From: an uncultured Bacteroidia bacterium
GTDB lineage: Bacteria > Bacteroidota > Bacteroidia > Bacteroidales > Prolixibacteraceae
Reading direction: 5' to 3'
Length of the DNA: 41,635 bases
Assembly (NCBI GenBank): GCA_903902325.1
Contig: CAIUUO010000282.1
Span: 1 to 41,635, forward strand
Part shown: positions 1 through 8,726 of the stretch, in pieces
Layout: the number at the start of each line of letters is the position of its first letter
Position numbering within the stretch: the first letter of the stretch is position 1
Notes under the pieces: model-generated
Seen by the model: only the letters and a program-made list of their open reading frames with translations
Databases searched by the model: none
Told to the model about the DNA's origin: nothing
Program-made: the position numbers and the translations under genes

Positions 1-129
1 AAAAAAAGGATTGTTTTTAGGTGGTCACTTTGCTCCGGCAACCACTGGTCATTTTGAATTGGCAACAGGTGGTCAATTTGCTTCGGCAATGGGTGGTCAA
101 TTTACTCTGAAAGTAGGTGGTCATTTTCA
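1..129. mobile_element. End of an IS21-family-like insertion sequence (partial)
   Basis: Read on the minus strand, this stretch contains five imperfect 24-bp units, each built around a TGACCACC or TGACCAGT core. The outer edge starts with TG, which appears as CA at 128-129 on the plus strand. Multiple short repeats inside the end and a TG terminus are typical of IS21-family elements. The edge falls within an otherwise normal SusC reading frame, so the element has inserted into that gene. The istA/istB transposase genes would lie to the left of the window and cannot be seen. The family call is inference from the end structure alone. Confidence 0.6.
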
Positions 130-2278
130 CCGTTTTTTCCACATAATTAACCCTACCAATAAAAGAAGCTAATTGCCAGGCAGATTGGCTAGTTTGTGTT
201 GGTTTTATTACTGAACCAGCCGTCATGTTGTTGTATTTCAATGTATTATCAAGAAAATTCTCGGTGTTGGCAATAAGACTAAACCTATTACGCCATTCAA
301 TGGATTGAGCAAGAGTTACACCAAAAACATGATTATTGATCGTTTTATCCCAATTCAACCTGTTCTCCCAAGTGTAGGATGGAAATTTTAAATTTGAAAC
401 AAAGGCTCGTCCAATGGCGTCATTATCTTGCGGATAAAGTGTATTTTTTGGCATCCATTGCTGTCTTGTTATATTTATATAGTCAATTCCCAAACTACTT
501 CTAAAGGTGAGGTTTTTCAAAATGTTGTAATTCAAATATAAATTTCCAATTGTGCGGAACGTTTCAGTATTTAGTTCAGCCATTATGGTATTATCATTGG
601 ATCGGATTGGGCTCGGAAATAAATTTGTTGCATCAGCAGCCCCTGGATAAGGATTTACAACATTAAGTGAACCATCCGCGTTACGAGCCGGAACGACAGG
701 ACTCATCGAATAATATTGGGTTCCAATATTGCCTTGATTAAAATAACCATTGGTATTTTTTGTGTAGCTTGCTGTCATATCCATGCCACCACTAAATTTA
801 TCGCTTATTTTTACATCTATGTTAGACCTGATTGAACGACGGTTGAACCCGGTTAGCGGAACTATTCCATCTTGATTTAAGTAGTTTCCTGCAATGAAAT
901 AAGTAGCGCTTTGATTTCCTCCTGAAAAAGAAAGATTGTAATCTGATGTTAAAGCATTGTTAACAGTAGCTTCTTTTTGCCAATTGGTATTTACTTTGCT
1001 GGCGTCATCTGGTAATCTTAGCCCAGTGGTAGTTTGACCAATACTTTTATAGTAATCAAGCGCCTCATGGTTGAAGGTGACATAGTCTTGAGACTCTATA
1101 ACGCCAATAGGTCGGGTCATGCTCTTTAAACCATATGAAACATCAAAATTAATGTTGCCTTCTCCTGCCTTCCCCTTTTTTGTTGTAATCAGGATTACCC
1201 CATTGGCACCTCTGTTCCCATAAATAGCAGTAGCAGAGGCATCTTTCAACACTTGCACTGATTCAATATCATTCGGATTAATTGCAGACATACCAGAATT
1301 AGGGGGGGCCGTTTCTGTTGTATTCCAACCTGTTTGTTGATATCCTTGTAGATTTAAATCTCTTGGGTTATTGTAAAAAGGCACTCCGTCAATGACATAT
1401 AATGGATCATTCCCTGCAGATATGGATGACATCCCTCTAATATGTACAGTTACTCCTCCACCTGGCTCGCTATTATTTTGTGTAACCTGAACACCACTTG
1501 CAATTCCTTGCATTCCCTGTTCTAAAGAGGTAAACGATTTATTTTTCAGAAACTCTTTACCTACTGTTGAGATTGCGCTGGTCGTATTAACTTTTTTCAC
1601 AGTTCCATAACCAATGGCGACTACTTCTTCAATAGCTATTGCATCTTCTGATAAAGCACAATTTACAGTTGTTTTACCAATAACACTTATTTCCTGCATC
1701 GTCATCCCGACAAACGAAAACTGCAAGGTGGCATTTTGAGGTACGCTCGACAGAGAATATTTTCCTTCATTATCTGTGATAACTCCAATTGTTGTCCCTT
1801 TCACGACAACAGAAACGCCGGGAAGGCTGGTTCCTGAGGAGTCTGTCACTTTACCTGAAACCTTTTTTTGCTGTTGGGAGCCTTCTGTGGTTGCAGGCAA
1901 ATTATTCACGTCAGGAGTTGTCAGTATAATCTGCCTGTCTTTCACTGTATAATTCACAGCAGTGCCACTGAAAATCTTGTCCAAAATTTTATCGACAGTA
2001 CTTTGTTGCGCTTCAACATCGATTCTTCTATTGACATCAATGATTTTTTCGGAATACAAAAAGAAAAATTCACTTTGATTTTCTATCGCATCCAGAGCGT
2101 TTCTGACTGTCGTATTTTTTAAATCCAGGGATAGTTTGGTTTGCGAGTAGGAGTCAGTCGCCATAGCCCCTAAAAATGAAAACATGATAACAAAAAGGGT
2201 TAGTTTCATTTTCAATAAGATTTGTTCCACACCTGGTAACTTAATCCCTGGTGCATGATCGAATACATTTTTTTTCAT
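17..2278 (-). pseudogene. SusC/RagA-type TonB-dependent receptor with STN domain, interrupted by an insertion sequence
   Basis: This is the N-terminal three quarters of an outer-membrane glycan/nutrient importer. The start is placed at the MKKNVF methionine (2278) rather than the ATG 33 bases upstream. After a signal sequence (MKLTLFVIMFSFLGAMA) comes an STN domain (about residues 45-120), the domain that signals to a FecR anti-sigma factor. A carboxypeptidase-regulatory-like beta-sandwich follows (about 140-215). The plug begins near the EEVVAIGYGTVKK motif and ends near GVILITTKKG, and then barrel strands follow. The family normally reaches about 1000-1100 residues. Here the native frame stops after GRVNYVEK at about position 130 and continues into IS repeat sequence. 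The barrel is therefore incomplete and the product is probably non-functional. The neighbours fecR and the sigma factor form its signalling unit; no susD is seen. Confidence 0.9.
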
Positions 2279-2438
2279 ACATTTGTTGTGATTATGGTTT
2301 ATAATTGTCAAAAGAAATTTTGACTTTTTTGAATCTCAGGCAGGAAAATGGTAGCACATTTTTCTGCCTTTTGTTTAGAAGAAGAATAGACCGTTTTTTT
2401 CCATAGGCTCTTTATGTTTATTTGATTCGGTTTGAGTA

Positions 2439-3497
2439 TTAAATATTTTTCTTTAGTCCAATCAAAACCTTTTGTTTTGAGAAACTTCCATCAGAAAATT
2501 TTCTGATTCCCGACAGTTTGTAACTTACAGGAGTGGGTATAGACATAAGATCCAGTATCTGGACCAGGGTTTCATCGGTAAAAGTGGCTGTATAGGTAAA
2601 ATCTTTCACCTTCTTGTTGGTAATTTCAATATCGATATTAAACCATCTTGCCAGTTTTTTTGCAACAACATCAAGGGAATCATTGCGAAAAACCAAACGT
2701 CCTTCTTTCCAGGAAGTATTCTTAAGTGTATTTCCTGATTCAAGAGTATAATCCTTTTGAATGTAATTGAACCTTAGGCATTCGCTGGGGGACAAGATTT
2801 TGATATCCTTATTATTAACTCTTTCGCTCAGAATTACTTTTCCCTCAACAAGTGTCGTTTCGACGAAATTGTCATCAGAATAGGCGCTTACATTAAAAGC
2901 GGTTCCGGTAGCTTTTACATCCAGACTGCTTGTCCCAACTATAAAAGGTACTTCATTGTTATGGGCAACAGCAAAATAAGCCTCACCAGTCAAAAATACC
3001 TTGCGGCTTTTCCCATCGAACCGATATGGATATTTCAACTTGCTTCCATGGTTTAGCCATACTTTCGTACCATCACCCAACTCAAAGGCCATTCTGGATC
3101 CGGCAGGAGCTTCGACAACCAAATCATTCATATTTTGAGAAAACTGTTCTTTTGTTGAAAGAGTCGAATAAATCAGTAACGACAGTACTGGCAGCAATAG
3201 AATAGCAGCAGCTCGCGTTATGATTGATAATATTCTGTTACGGTCCGGAGATTTTTGAATTGTTAGTCGCGTGGTATTTTGAGTGATGTTAATCCGGTGA
3301 TGGATTTTATCCAGCAGTTGGTCGTATTTGGTAAAGTTTGTGGCCCCAGCTTCAGGCTCGTACTCTTCCCATACTTTACGCACAATATCTATACCTGAAC
3401 TTGATTTAGAGCCTTCCTTAATCTCTAAAATCAGCTGATCAAATTCCTCTTCGGAACAGCCTCCCTGCAAATACTTAATGAATAATTCTCTTGTCAT
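2439..3497 (-). CDS. FecR-family anti-sigma factor
   Basis: This inner-membrane anti-sigma factor should relay ligand occupancy of the STN-type receptor to the ECF sigma factor. The N-terminal cytoplasmic sigma-binding part (residues 1-85) is followed by one transmembrane segment (about 89-112). A periplasmic FecR domain (about 127-222, with EAPAGSRMAFELGDGTKVWLN and TGEAYFAV motifs) and a C-terminal DUF4974-type domain (about 271-340) complete it. The length of 352 is normal for the family. It lies between the sigma gene and susC on the same strand, the usual order for Bacteroidota trans-envelope signalling. Its receptor is truncated, so it may be locked in one state. Confidence 0.93.
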   Translation of the reverse strand: MTRELFIKYLQGGCSEEEFDQLILEIKEGSKSSSGIDIVRKVWEEYEPEAGATNFTKYDQLLDKIHHRINITQNTTRLTIQKSPDRNRILSIITRAAAILLLPVLSLLIYSTLSTKEQFSQNMNDLVVEAPAGSRMAFELGDGTKVWLNHGSKLKYPYRFDGKSRKVFLTGEAYFAVAHNNEVPFIVGTSSLDVKATGTAFNVSAYSDDNFVETTLVEGKVILSERVNNKDIKILSPSECLRFNYIQKDYTLESGNTLKNTSWKEGRLVFRNDSLDVVAKKLARWFNIDIEITNKKVKDFTYTATFTDETLVQILDLMSIPTPVSYKLSGIRKFSDGSFSKQKVLIGLKKNI

Positions 3498-3666
3498 TTC
3501 TTCGTTTTATGATTGTAATACGTGTAACACATTTGACACCACTATCTGAGGCATAAAAAAGTGAGAATTATTTTTGATTAACAAATACGGAACAACCAAT
3601 CAGATATTGACGGTCGAAAACTAAAGAAGTGTAGAATAATGGAATAAAAACGGAAGCGAGAAATGG

Positions 3667-4257
3667 TCAAACAAAGAGACAGATAAATAACATGTTAATT
3701 AACAATGAATTATCTATGTTTTGATGAAGATATTTCAGCGCTTTCGCCATGTGGTTTTCTACCGTATTTATCGATATTCCTAACTGTTTGGCAATTTCAG
3801 AATAAGTCAAACCCTTTTCTCTGTGCAGCTGAAATACCTGCTTCTGCCTGACCGGCAGATTCATTATGAGTTTTTCTGCCTGATGGCTGAGTTCACCAAA
3901 TTCAATCTCACTGATAACTGAAGAGCTTTCCTGAACAACCGAAGATTTTTTCAGATGATCAAGGTATTTATCATTGTTGATACTCTTGCGTATCAGATCA
4001 ATGGAATGATTATAAGCAATGGTGAAAATATACGAATTCAACAATCTGTAATCACCCAATTTATCCCTCGACTCCCAAATCTTAATAAAGACCTCCTGTA
4101 CAATATCCTCAGAATCTGCGCTATTTTTTAAGATTCCAAAAACGAATGAAAAAAGCTTATGACTGTAAAGTTCATAAATCTTGTCATAAGCCATCATGTC
4201 CCCATCTCTTAAGCGGGACATTAATTCCGAGGTAATATTGTTTTTATCCAGTTTCAA
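3667..4257 (-). CDS. ECF RNA polymerase sigma factor (Bacteroidota SusC/FecR-associated type)
   Basis: An extracytoplasmic-function sigma factor of 196 residues. Region 2 lies at about residues 20-95 (YDKIYELYSHKLFSFVFGIL and the DIVQEVFIKIWE motif, which contact core polymerase and the -10 element). Region 4 lies at about 130-185 (LPVRQKQVFQLHREKGLTY with the helix-turn-helix SEIAKQLGISINTVENHM). It lies 170 bp upstream of fecR on the same strand, so it probably drives the fecR-susC transcription unit and is controlled by that FecR. Length and motifs look intact. Confidence 0.93.
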   Translation of the reverse strand: MKLDKNNITSELMSRLRDGDMMAYDKIYELYSHKLFSFVFGILKNSADSEDIVQEVFIKIWESRDKLGDYRLLNSYIFTIAYNHSIDLIRKSINNDKYLDHLKKSSVVQESSSVISEIEFGELSHQAEKLIMNLPVRQKQVFQLHREKGLTYSEIAKQLGISINTVENHMAKALKYLHQNIDNSLLINMLFICLFV

Positions 4258-4467
4258 AAGTTCAATTGAATTAGTTTGATTTCCATGCTAAAGTAATAAA
4301 ATACTTTACCGATTATTAAATAATACCATTTCATTGGTTTGAAGAGAAAGAATAATGGAATTACTTATCGCAGCATATTAAGTTCAATCCGACTTAAATG
4401 ATTCAATCTTCTCCAGAGGAAAGTGCTTAAAAATCCGACTTTCCCATTACATAATATATAAGTATGC

Positions 4468-4653
4468 TCAATTAATAAAGGCCTTCGAAATTTTAACAAC
4501 AAAAATATCGTTTGGAAGATCTCCAGGATTCAAGTTGGAAAGGTCTATGACCAATTGGTTATTGTTGATTTTCCATTTGACAGTTTTACTCAGACCAAGA
4601 ATCTCTACCAAACTGCCTTCATTCGCGTCAGAACCATTTACTGTTACTTATTT
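4468..4653 (-). pseudogene. Orphan C-terminal remnant, fucosidase-like
   Basis: The 454-bp gap between the sigma gene and the helix-turn-helix gene holds a minus-strand open frame of about 60 codons. It has no start and is closed upstream by an in-frame TAA. The translation contains GSLVEILGLSKTVKWKI and ends DIFVVKISKAFIN. This pattern (LLG..., VKW, then a final beta-strand with V.KI) is like the C-terminal beta-sandwich of GH29 alpha-L-fucosidases, such as the intact one at 14541-15923. I infer a degraded fucosidase or related glycosidase gene. The similarity is short and judged by eye. The rest of the gap (4258-4467, 4656-4711) shows nothing I can name. Confidence 0.4.
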
Positions 4654-4711
4654 CTGAAATGAGTATTTTACCTGGCTAAAAGCATTAAATAACCAAACTT
4701 ATCGATTCTGG

Positions 4712-5065
4712 TCAATCATTAGTAACTTTCTCAAATATTTTCAATGCTTCCTGTTCGGTCTTAATTATCCGGCAGCCACCCAGTATAGCGCCACTTTCAA
4801 CCAGTTCCTTATCCATTGAAACTTTCATCTTGTACACATCTGACCGTTTGTAATGATATGCCTCTCTTATTCGACAGTAAAACAACATATTGTTTTTTCG
4901 AAGTGCACTTAAAAGCCCTTGAGAGATATTCAGGAACTCACATACCTTTTTGCCGTTCATCCAATATTCTGTTTCGGAGAATTGGTAATTTACATCTATT
5001 GCCTGATTCAATATTCGTCCCATAAGCGAACGAAACAGGCTTTCTTCCATTAATATATAACTCAT
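4712..5065 (-). CDS. Helix-turn-helix domain protein, mobile-element type
   Basis: A 117-residue protein. The central segment (NGKKVCEFLNISQGLLSALRKNNMLFYCRIREAYHYKRSDV region, about residues 37-78) matches the winged helix-turn-helix layout of excisionase/MerR-like proteins that abound in Bacteroidota mobile elements. The layout is a first helix that picks the site, a turn after LNIS, a wing, then the YKRSDV motif that starts a C-terminal helix. The N-terminal 30 residues may form a dimerisation helix. It is the last gene of the module and starts 18 bp after the preceding gene ends. The role in excision or transcription control is inferred from family and context. Confidence 0.7.
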   Translation of the reverse strand: MSYILMEESLFRSLMGRILNQAIDVNYQFSETEYWMNGKKVCEFLNISQGLLSALRKNNMLFYCRIREAYHYKRSDVYKMKVSMDKELVESGAILGGCRIIKTEQEALKIFEKVTND

Positions 5066-5082
5066 AATCTTTCGCTTTTACA

Positions 5083-5490
5083 TTAATTACTCCTTATTAC
5101 TTTACATCTTAATTTCTGCCTGATGCTTTCGTAGGCGACTTTGAACGACCGCCCTTTCAATTCGTACACCCGTCCGTGCTCATTACGCTGGACATTGACG
5201 AATTTGTCCTTATTCATTTTGAACACTTCGATTTCATCCGCCGACAGGTTCCTTTCGCAAACCTGTTTGTACCTTTCCATTGGATAAAAGGTAAATTCGT
5301 TGACACGCCTTGCATCACGCTTGTTAATGATGACGAAATAGTCCTTTGAAAAAGCTGCCACTTCCCGGTTGATAAAACTGTTGTTTGCAATGCAAACAGC
5401 AAAACAGACACAACTTTCAAATAAGGTATCAAAAACCAGTTTCTTTTCTTTCTTCTTTGTCATATGGGATGGTATATCATTTACCCTCAT
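5083..5490 (-). CDS. Conserved-looking protein of unknown function in the mobile module
   Basis: I do not recognise a family. I chose the ATG at 5490 (MRVNDIPSHM), which overlaps the end of the upstream HTH gene by 14 bp and gives about 135 residues. A start at 5463 (MTKKKEKK) is also possible. The protein has a lysine-rich start, then FDTLFESCVCFAVCIANNS, which may be a buried helix, and a basic second half (KRDARRVNEF, KDKFVNVQRNEHGRVYELKGRSFKVAYES). No signal peptide or clear membrane segment is seen. Its overlap with the upstream gene suggests translational coupling within the module. Confidence 0.6.
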   Translation of the reverse strand: MRVNDIPSHMTKKKEKKLVFDTLFESCVCFAVCIANNSFINREVAAFSKDYFVIINKRDARRVNEFTFYPMERYKQVCERNLSADEIEVFKMNKDKFVNVQRNEHGRVYELKGRSFKVAYESIRQKLRCKVIRSN

Positions 5491-5806
5491 TATTTTCCTT
5501 ATTCTTCTTCGCTTCGTCCTGCCGGTCAAAATGGGTGCGGATAAACGTGTGTACATCGCTTTCCTTGTAATACGTTTTGTGGTAGATCGAATGGAAAGGC
5601 AGTTCCTCGCTGCTCCTGTAACGCTGTAAAGTACGTTTGCTGATATTCAGCAGTTGACAAATATCCTGGTTGTCGTACAGCCGTTCGCCTTCCAACATAT
5701 TGTCCCGCTTATTTAGTTTTTCCAACGCCTTGTCCGTAAGATCGAACCGGTCCATTATGCGCTCCATCCAGGCTGCAAAGTTTTCTCTATCTAAATACAT
5801 AATCAT
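5477..5806 (-). CDS. Helix-turn-helix domain protein, mobile-element type
   Basis: A 109-residue protein with the excisionase-like core LYDNQDICQLLNISKRTLQRYR (about residues 43-64). The wing and linking motif SIYHKTYYKESDVHTFI (about 73-89) follows. The tail is highly charged (RQDEAKKNKENNEGK). This type regularly accompanies primase and mobilisation genes in Bacteroides elements and is thought to act in excision or transfer control. Its ATG overlaps the stop codon of the primase gene (ATGA-type overlap at 5803-5806), so the two are probably translationally coupled. Which DNA it binds cannot be told from this window. Confidence 0.75.
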   Translation of the reverse strand: MIMYLDRENFAAWMERIMDRFDLTDKALEKLNKRDNMLEGERLYDNQDICQLLNISKRTLQRYRSSEELPFHSIYHKTYYKESDVHTFIRTHFDRQDEAKKNKENNEGK

Positions 5807-7869
5807 GCAATTAATCCGATAATGAAATAATTTGAGTTCGACGCGTCTTTGAGAATGATTTCCCTTTCCCGCATGAACCGGATATAGTTTTTTGCAGTCC
5901 GCTCTTTTACTTCGAGTGCGGTTTGTATCTGCTCACACAGTTCCATATAGGTAAGAAAGTGTTTTCGGGTGAAGATGTCACGGGCAATGGTCACCAATTC
6001 ATCTTCCTTGCGCTTTTCTTTGGCCTCTTTAGGTTTCTCTCCGAGGTAAGCGTGCATGCCTGCGTCTTTGTCCCATGCAAATTGCATGAGCGGTACGTCG
6101 AGCGGACTGCCGTCCCGCACTTTCAAAGCTTTGACCACCGACACTGCCGGGTCGTCGTCTTTTTCTACCGAAAGGATAGCCGCAGCTTTGCGTTGCAGTT
6201 CGCTTCCAAGATGCCCGCGCAGTTTCAACCCATTGGGAATAAAATGCAGCACAGTGACGATGCAGGTATTGTATATTCCCGCCAACCGGTAAAGTTCTTC
6301 AACAACGGCAATGCTTTCAGCTTCGTCGTTGGCACCTTTTATCAGGTCGGCAATTCCGTCGATAACCACCAACTGAATGCCTCCATACTGGTAATGGTAT
6401 TTGTCCATGCTTTGTACAATGGCCTGCAATCGTTCTTTGCGTGACATACCCGTCAGACAATATGCGTGCAAATAATCAGGCATGGTCAATCGTTTACTGC
6501 GTCTTAGCAGGTTATTGATGTTCTTGTACAATTGTACTTCCGACTGTTCTGTATCGTAAAACAGCACGGCTTTTTGGTACAGGTTTTCGCTTACGGTGAT
6601 GCCCAGCGTGTCTATCCTTGTGCCTTGCTGGCGGATAGCCCCGGCAATAATTGAGGCAACGTAGTTGCTTTTACCGGTGCCTTCACCGCCTGTTATACAC
6701 AACAGGTTGCCTTGCGTACCAAGCGGTACGTCATTTACCGACACAATTATTTGTGCAATGGGAGGAGGATTATTAAAATCCACTTCACAGGATTTCAGTG
6801 CCGACATGGTTTCGCTGTATAAAGTGTCGAGATATTGCAGGAATAAACGTTTTAAATCTTCAGATGAATTACCAAGCCTGAAATAGTCCGCCACATCTTT
6901 TTCTTCCTTTGTACCGGTAAGGGGCAATAACAAACGGCTGACACTATAAGCGCTTAAATTTGATACCTGTTTCTCGGAACTTTCCCGCCCGGTTTTATCC
7001 ACGTCGAAAAGCAATACAATGTGTTTGAAGCGATACGATAGTTTATGAATTACTTCGGGCGGAATATGCGAAGTTTCTGAATTGAAACATACCGCATTGA
7101 AACCATGTGAGGCAAGTGCCATCACGTCTTTTTCGCCACCCGTAATAAATAGCAGATCGCCTTTGGCTGGCAGTTGTTCCAGCCCGAAACAGAAATGTTC
7201 CGGTATATTACCGCCCTGGACAAACCTGATTTCCGACATGGGGCGATACACCTTGATATGCTGTTTGCCAATATAGCCGCACATCGGCTCCTCTTCTGAA
7301 GAAAGGAAGTAGAAGGGTCTCCCTTCCTGATTTTCGCTGTCAAAACGGCTTAATGAAACGACATGAAAGGAGAGAAGCAGCTTTTCGGTGATGCCACATT
7401 GTGCCCACCAGGAGAGCTCCTTTTGAGAGAAATTCTTTTGGACAATTTTGTACGGCCTTCCTTTTTTTAGCGGCATTGACGTAGGTATTTGAACCGCGGA
7501 GACAATGGAGGTATGCTTTAATGAAGCAATGGCAAGCGGTTTATAATCTTTTCCGTCGAACAGTCCCAAATGCAATTCATTGTTAATCCGTTCAAGTATC
7601 TGCATAAACTCGGCAGGGCGGTTACAGTCCAGCCCGCTAAGTTTGCCAACGAAAGCAAAGCAGTCACCCGAATAGTTATCGTTCCCGAAATCTTTCAGTC
7701 GGTAGCAGTCATTGCGCCGGTCAAAGAACACATTGCACGAAGCGATTTTGTCCGCATAAAGTGGGTTCAGAAAATTTCGGCCTACCTGAAAGGGAAATGG
7801 AATAAAATGCTGGAACACGGCCATCCCCTTATTTGAAGCCTGTAATATGGTTTCTTTACTTAGTGCCAT
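5803..7869 (-). CDS. Toprim primase plus RecA-fold (AAA_25-like) helicase, mobile-element type
   Basis: A 688-residue DNA-replication protein. The N-terminal 110 residues resemble a primase lead-in domain (CNVFFDRRNDCYRLKDFG, GDCFAFVGKLSG). A Toprim fold follows at about 238-330, with the metal-site motifs FITGGEKDVMALASHG and LLFDVDKTG. The C-terminal half is a RepA/DnaB-like RecA fold: Walker A GGEGTGKS at about 394-401, Walker B LVVIDGIADL at about 500-509, and a HLGSELQRKAAAI sensor-like motif near 553. The end (about 625-688) looks like a winged helix. Such fused proteins prime and unwind DNA during replication of Bacteroides mobilizable elements. It overlaps the upstream HTH gene by 14 bp and the downstream one by 4 bp. 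Confidence 0.82.
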   Translation of the reverse strand: MALSKETILQASNKGMAVFQHFIPFPFQVGRNFLNPLYADKIASCNVFFDRRNDCYRLKDFGNDNYSGDCFAFVGKLSGLDCNRPAEFMQILERINNELHLGLFDGKDYKPLAIASLKHTSIVSAVQIPTSMPLKKGRPYKIVQKNFSQKELSWWAQCGITEKLLLSFHVVSLSRFDSENQEGRPFYFLSSEEEPMCGYIGKQHIKVYRPMSEIRFVQGGNIPEHFCFGLEQLPAKGDLLFITGGEKDVMALASHGFNAVCFNSETSHIPPEVIHKLSYRFKHIVLLFDVDKTGRESSEKQVSNLSAYSVSRLLLPLTGTKEEKDVADYFRLGNSSEDLKRLFLQYLDTLYSETMSALKSCEVDFNNPPPIAQIIVSVNDVPLGTQGNLLCITGGEGTGKSNYVASIIAGAIRQQGTRIDTLGITVSENLYQKAVLFYDTEQSEVQLYKNINNLLRRSKRLTMPDYLHAYCLTGMSRKERLQAIVQSMDKYHYQYGGIQLVVIDGIADLIKGANDEAESIAVVEELYRLAGIYNTCIVTVLHFIPNGLKLRGHLGSELQRKAAAILSVEKDDDPAVSVVKALKVRDGSPLDVPLMQFAWDKDAGMHAYLGEKPKEAKEKRKEDELVTIARDIFTRKHFLTYMELCEQIQTALEVKERTAKNYIRFMREREIILKDASNSNYFIIGLIA

Positions 7870-8197
7870 TGCTTAACAGGTAGTTTTTGCGGAACTCGTC
7901 CAGCGTATGAGGATCGCAGGTGATTAACCGTTCGTTTAGGCCTCGTTCTATTTCAGACAGCTTGTAAAGGCAACGCCCACGAAGAATGGCGTAACTGATC
8001 AGGTTTTCTGCTCGCAATCGTTGAAGGGTGCGTGTGCTAATGCGCAATAGGTTAGCTACTTCCTGGCTATCTAGCCAGATTTCATCGTTACTTTGCGGCT
8101 TGATACCGGCTTCGCACTTTACAACGAAGGCCGATATTTTATCAATTTTTTCAACCAGGTCTTTGTACGCCCGGCTATCCATCGTGATGACTTCCAT
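7856..8197 (-). CDS. Helix-turn-helix domain protein, mobile-element type
   Basis: A 113-residue protein and the first gene of the module. The excisionase-like core IWLDSQEVANLLRISTRTLQRLR (about residues 41-63) is followed by a short wing (YAILRGRCLYKLSEIERGL). The N-terminal 35 residues form a predicted helix (YKDLVEKIDKISAFVVKCEAG). It is paralogous in layout to the 5477-5806 product; both share the RTLQR recognition-helix signature. It overlaps the primase start by 14 bp. As the promoter-proximal gene it could autoregulate the module. Candidate operator DNA is the long inverted repeat 256 bp upstream, but that link is inference. Confidence 0.75.
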   Translation of the reverse strand: MEVITMDSRAYKDLVEKIDKISAFVVKCEAGIKPQSNDEIWLDSQEVANLLRISTRTLQRLRAENLISYAILRGRCLYKLSEIERGLNERLITCDPHTLDEFRKNYLLSNGTK

Positions 8198-8726
8198 ATT
8201 GCTTTGAATTTTCTACAAATCTCAGCAAAGTGAAATGGCGAATCTTAATAGTATTATAATAGTATGTATATCATTTTATTTTGATTACAGGTTTAATGTG
8301 TTGATAGTAAAATGTTTGTATGTTTTGTTGAGAATCATTTTTTTTATGGGAGTAAAAGAACTTCGGCCCGATTGCCTGAAAAAACAAAAAGTAAAGTGAT
8401 TGCATTGCATTCTGCTAATTTTTCTTTTTAAGGTAAATCAGGTAAAAATCAGTGCAAGGTGCAAGCCTACATATAGATATAGGCTTGCACCTTGCAAGAA
8501 ATAAATTTGAATATCAGGGATTTGTATATTAAAAAGAAAGGTTTAGATTTGTACCTGAACAGTTAAGCAGAAAAGCGAAGTCATTGGACAGCCACAACTG
8601 GACAGGAATTCGGCACGAAATCGGTACGGTATTTAATTGGAATTTTAGAAAGCAACTGATTATAAAATAAATGGCCTGATTGGGTTAATACCTCTCCCGG
8701 GTCACTTCTTTTTGAAATCGTAAAAT
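8198..8726. other. 529-bp gap between the mobile module and tRNA-Gln; one ATG-less open frame
   Basis: This AT-rich stretch contains the long inverted repeat described separately. It also holds a plus-strand open frame of 45 codons without an ATG (8533-8670, closed by TAA on both sides) that includes LDSHNWTGIRHEIGTVFNW. The frame looks protein-like but I do not recognise it; it may be a gene remnant or chance. No integrase, relaxase or complete gene was found. Confidence 0.4.
8453..8496. repeat. Perfect 17-bp inverted repeat with 10-nt loop
   Basis: The arms TGCAAGGTGCAAGCCTA (8453-8469) and TAGGCTTGCACCTTGCA (8480-8496) are exact reverse complements, separated by 10 nt. Each arm also carries an internal direct repeat of GCAAG. 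Neither side has the T-run expected of an intrinsic terminator. The site lies 256 bp upstream of the first HTH gene of the primase module. An operator, a replication origin hairpin or a transfer-origin element are all possible; none is proven. Confidence 0.85.

Larger units (their letters stand above)
4712..8197 (-). mobile_element. Replication/excision-type module of a mobilizable element (no integrase or relaxase in view)
   Basis: Five co-directional genes, three of them overlapping or coupled, form a compact block: HTH protein, primase-helicase, HTH protein, unknown protein, HTH protein (in transcription order). Small MerR/excisionase-like HTH proteins beside a Toprim-plus-RecA-fold primase are characteristic of Bacteroides mobilizable and conjugative elements. 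The usual tyrosine integrase, mobA/mobB and oriT region are not recognisable on either side, so this is a remnant or an unusually small element. The left edge may lie near 4656, where the fucosidase-like remnant stops. The right edge is not defined. No flanking direct repeat was found by eye. Confidence 0.55.

Noticed and set aside
2307-2324. Small hairpin GTCAAAA-GAAA-TTTTGAC upstream of the susC start
   Set aside because: A 7-bp AT-rich stem is weak and easily expected by chance in AT-rich leaders. There is not enough to call a regulatory element.
8606-8618. GAATTCGGCACGA, identical to a common cDNA cloning adaptor
   Set aside because: It is a 13-bp match inside continuous bacterial-looking sequence and an open frame that continues through it. 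There is no vector sequence around it, so chance is more likely than contamination.
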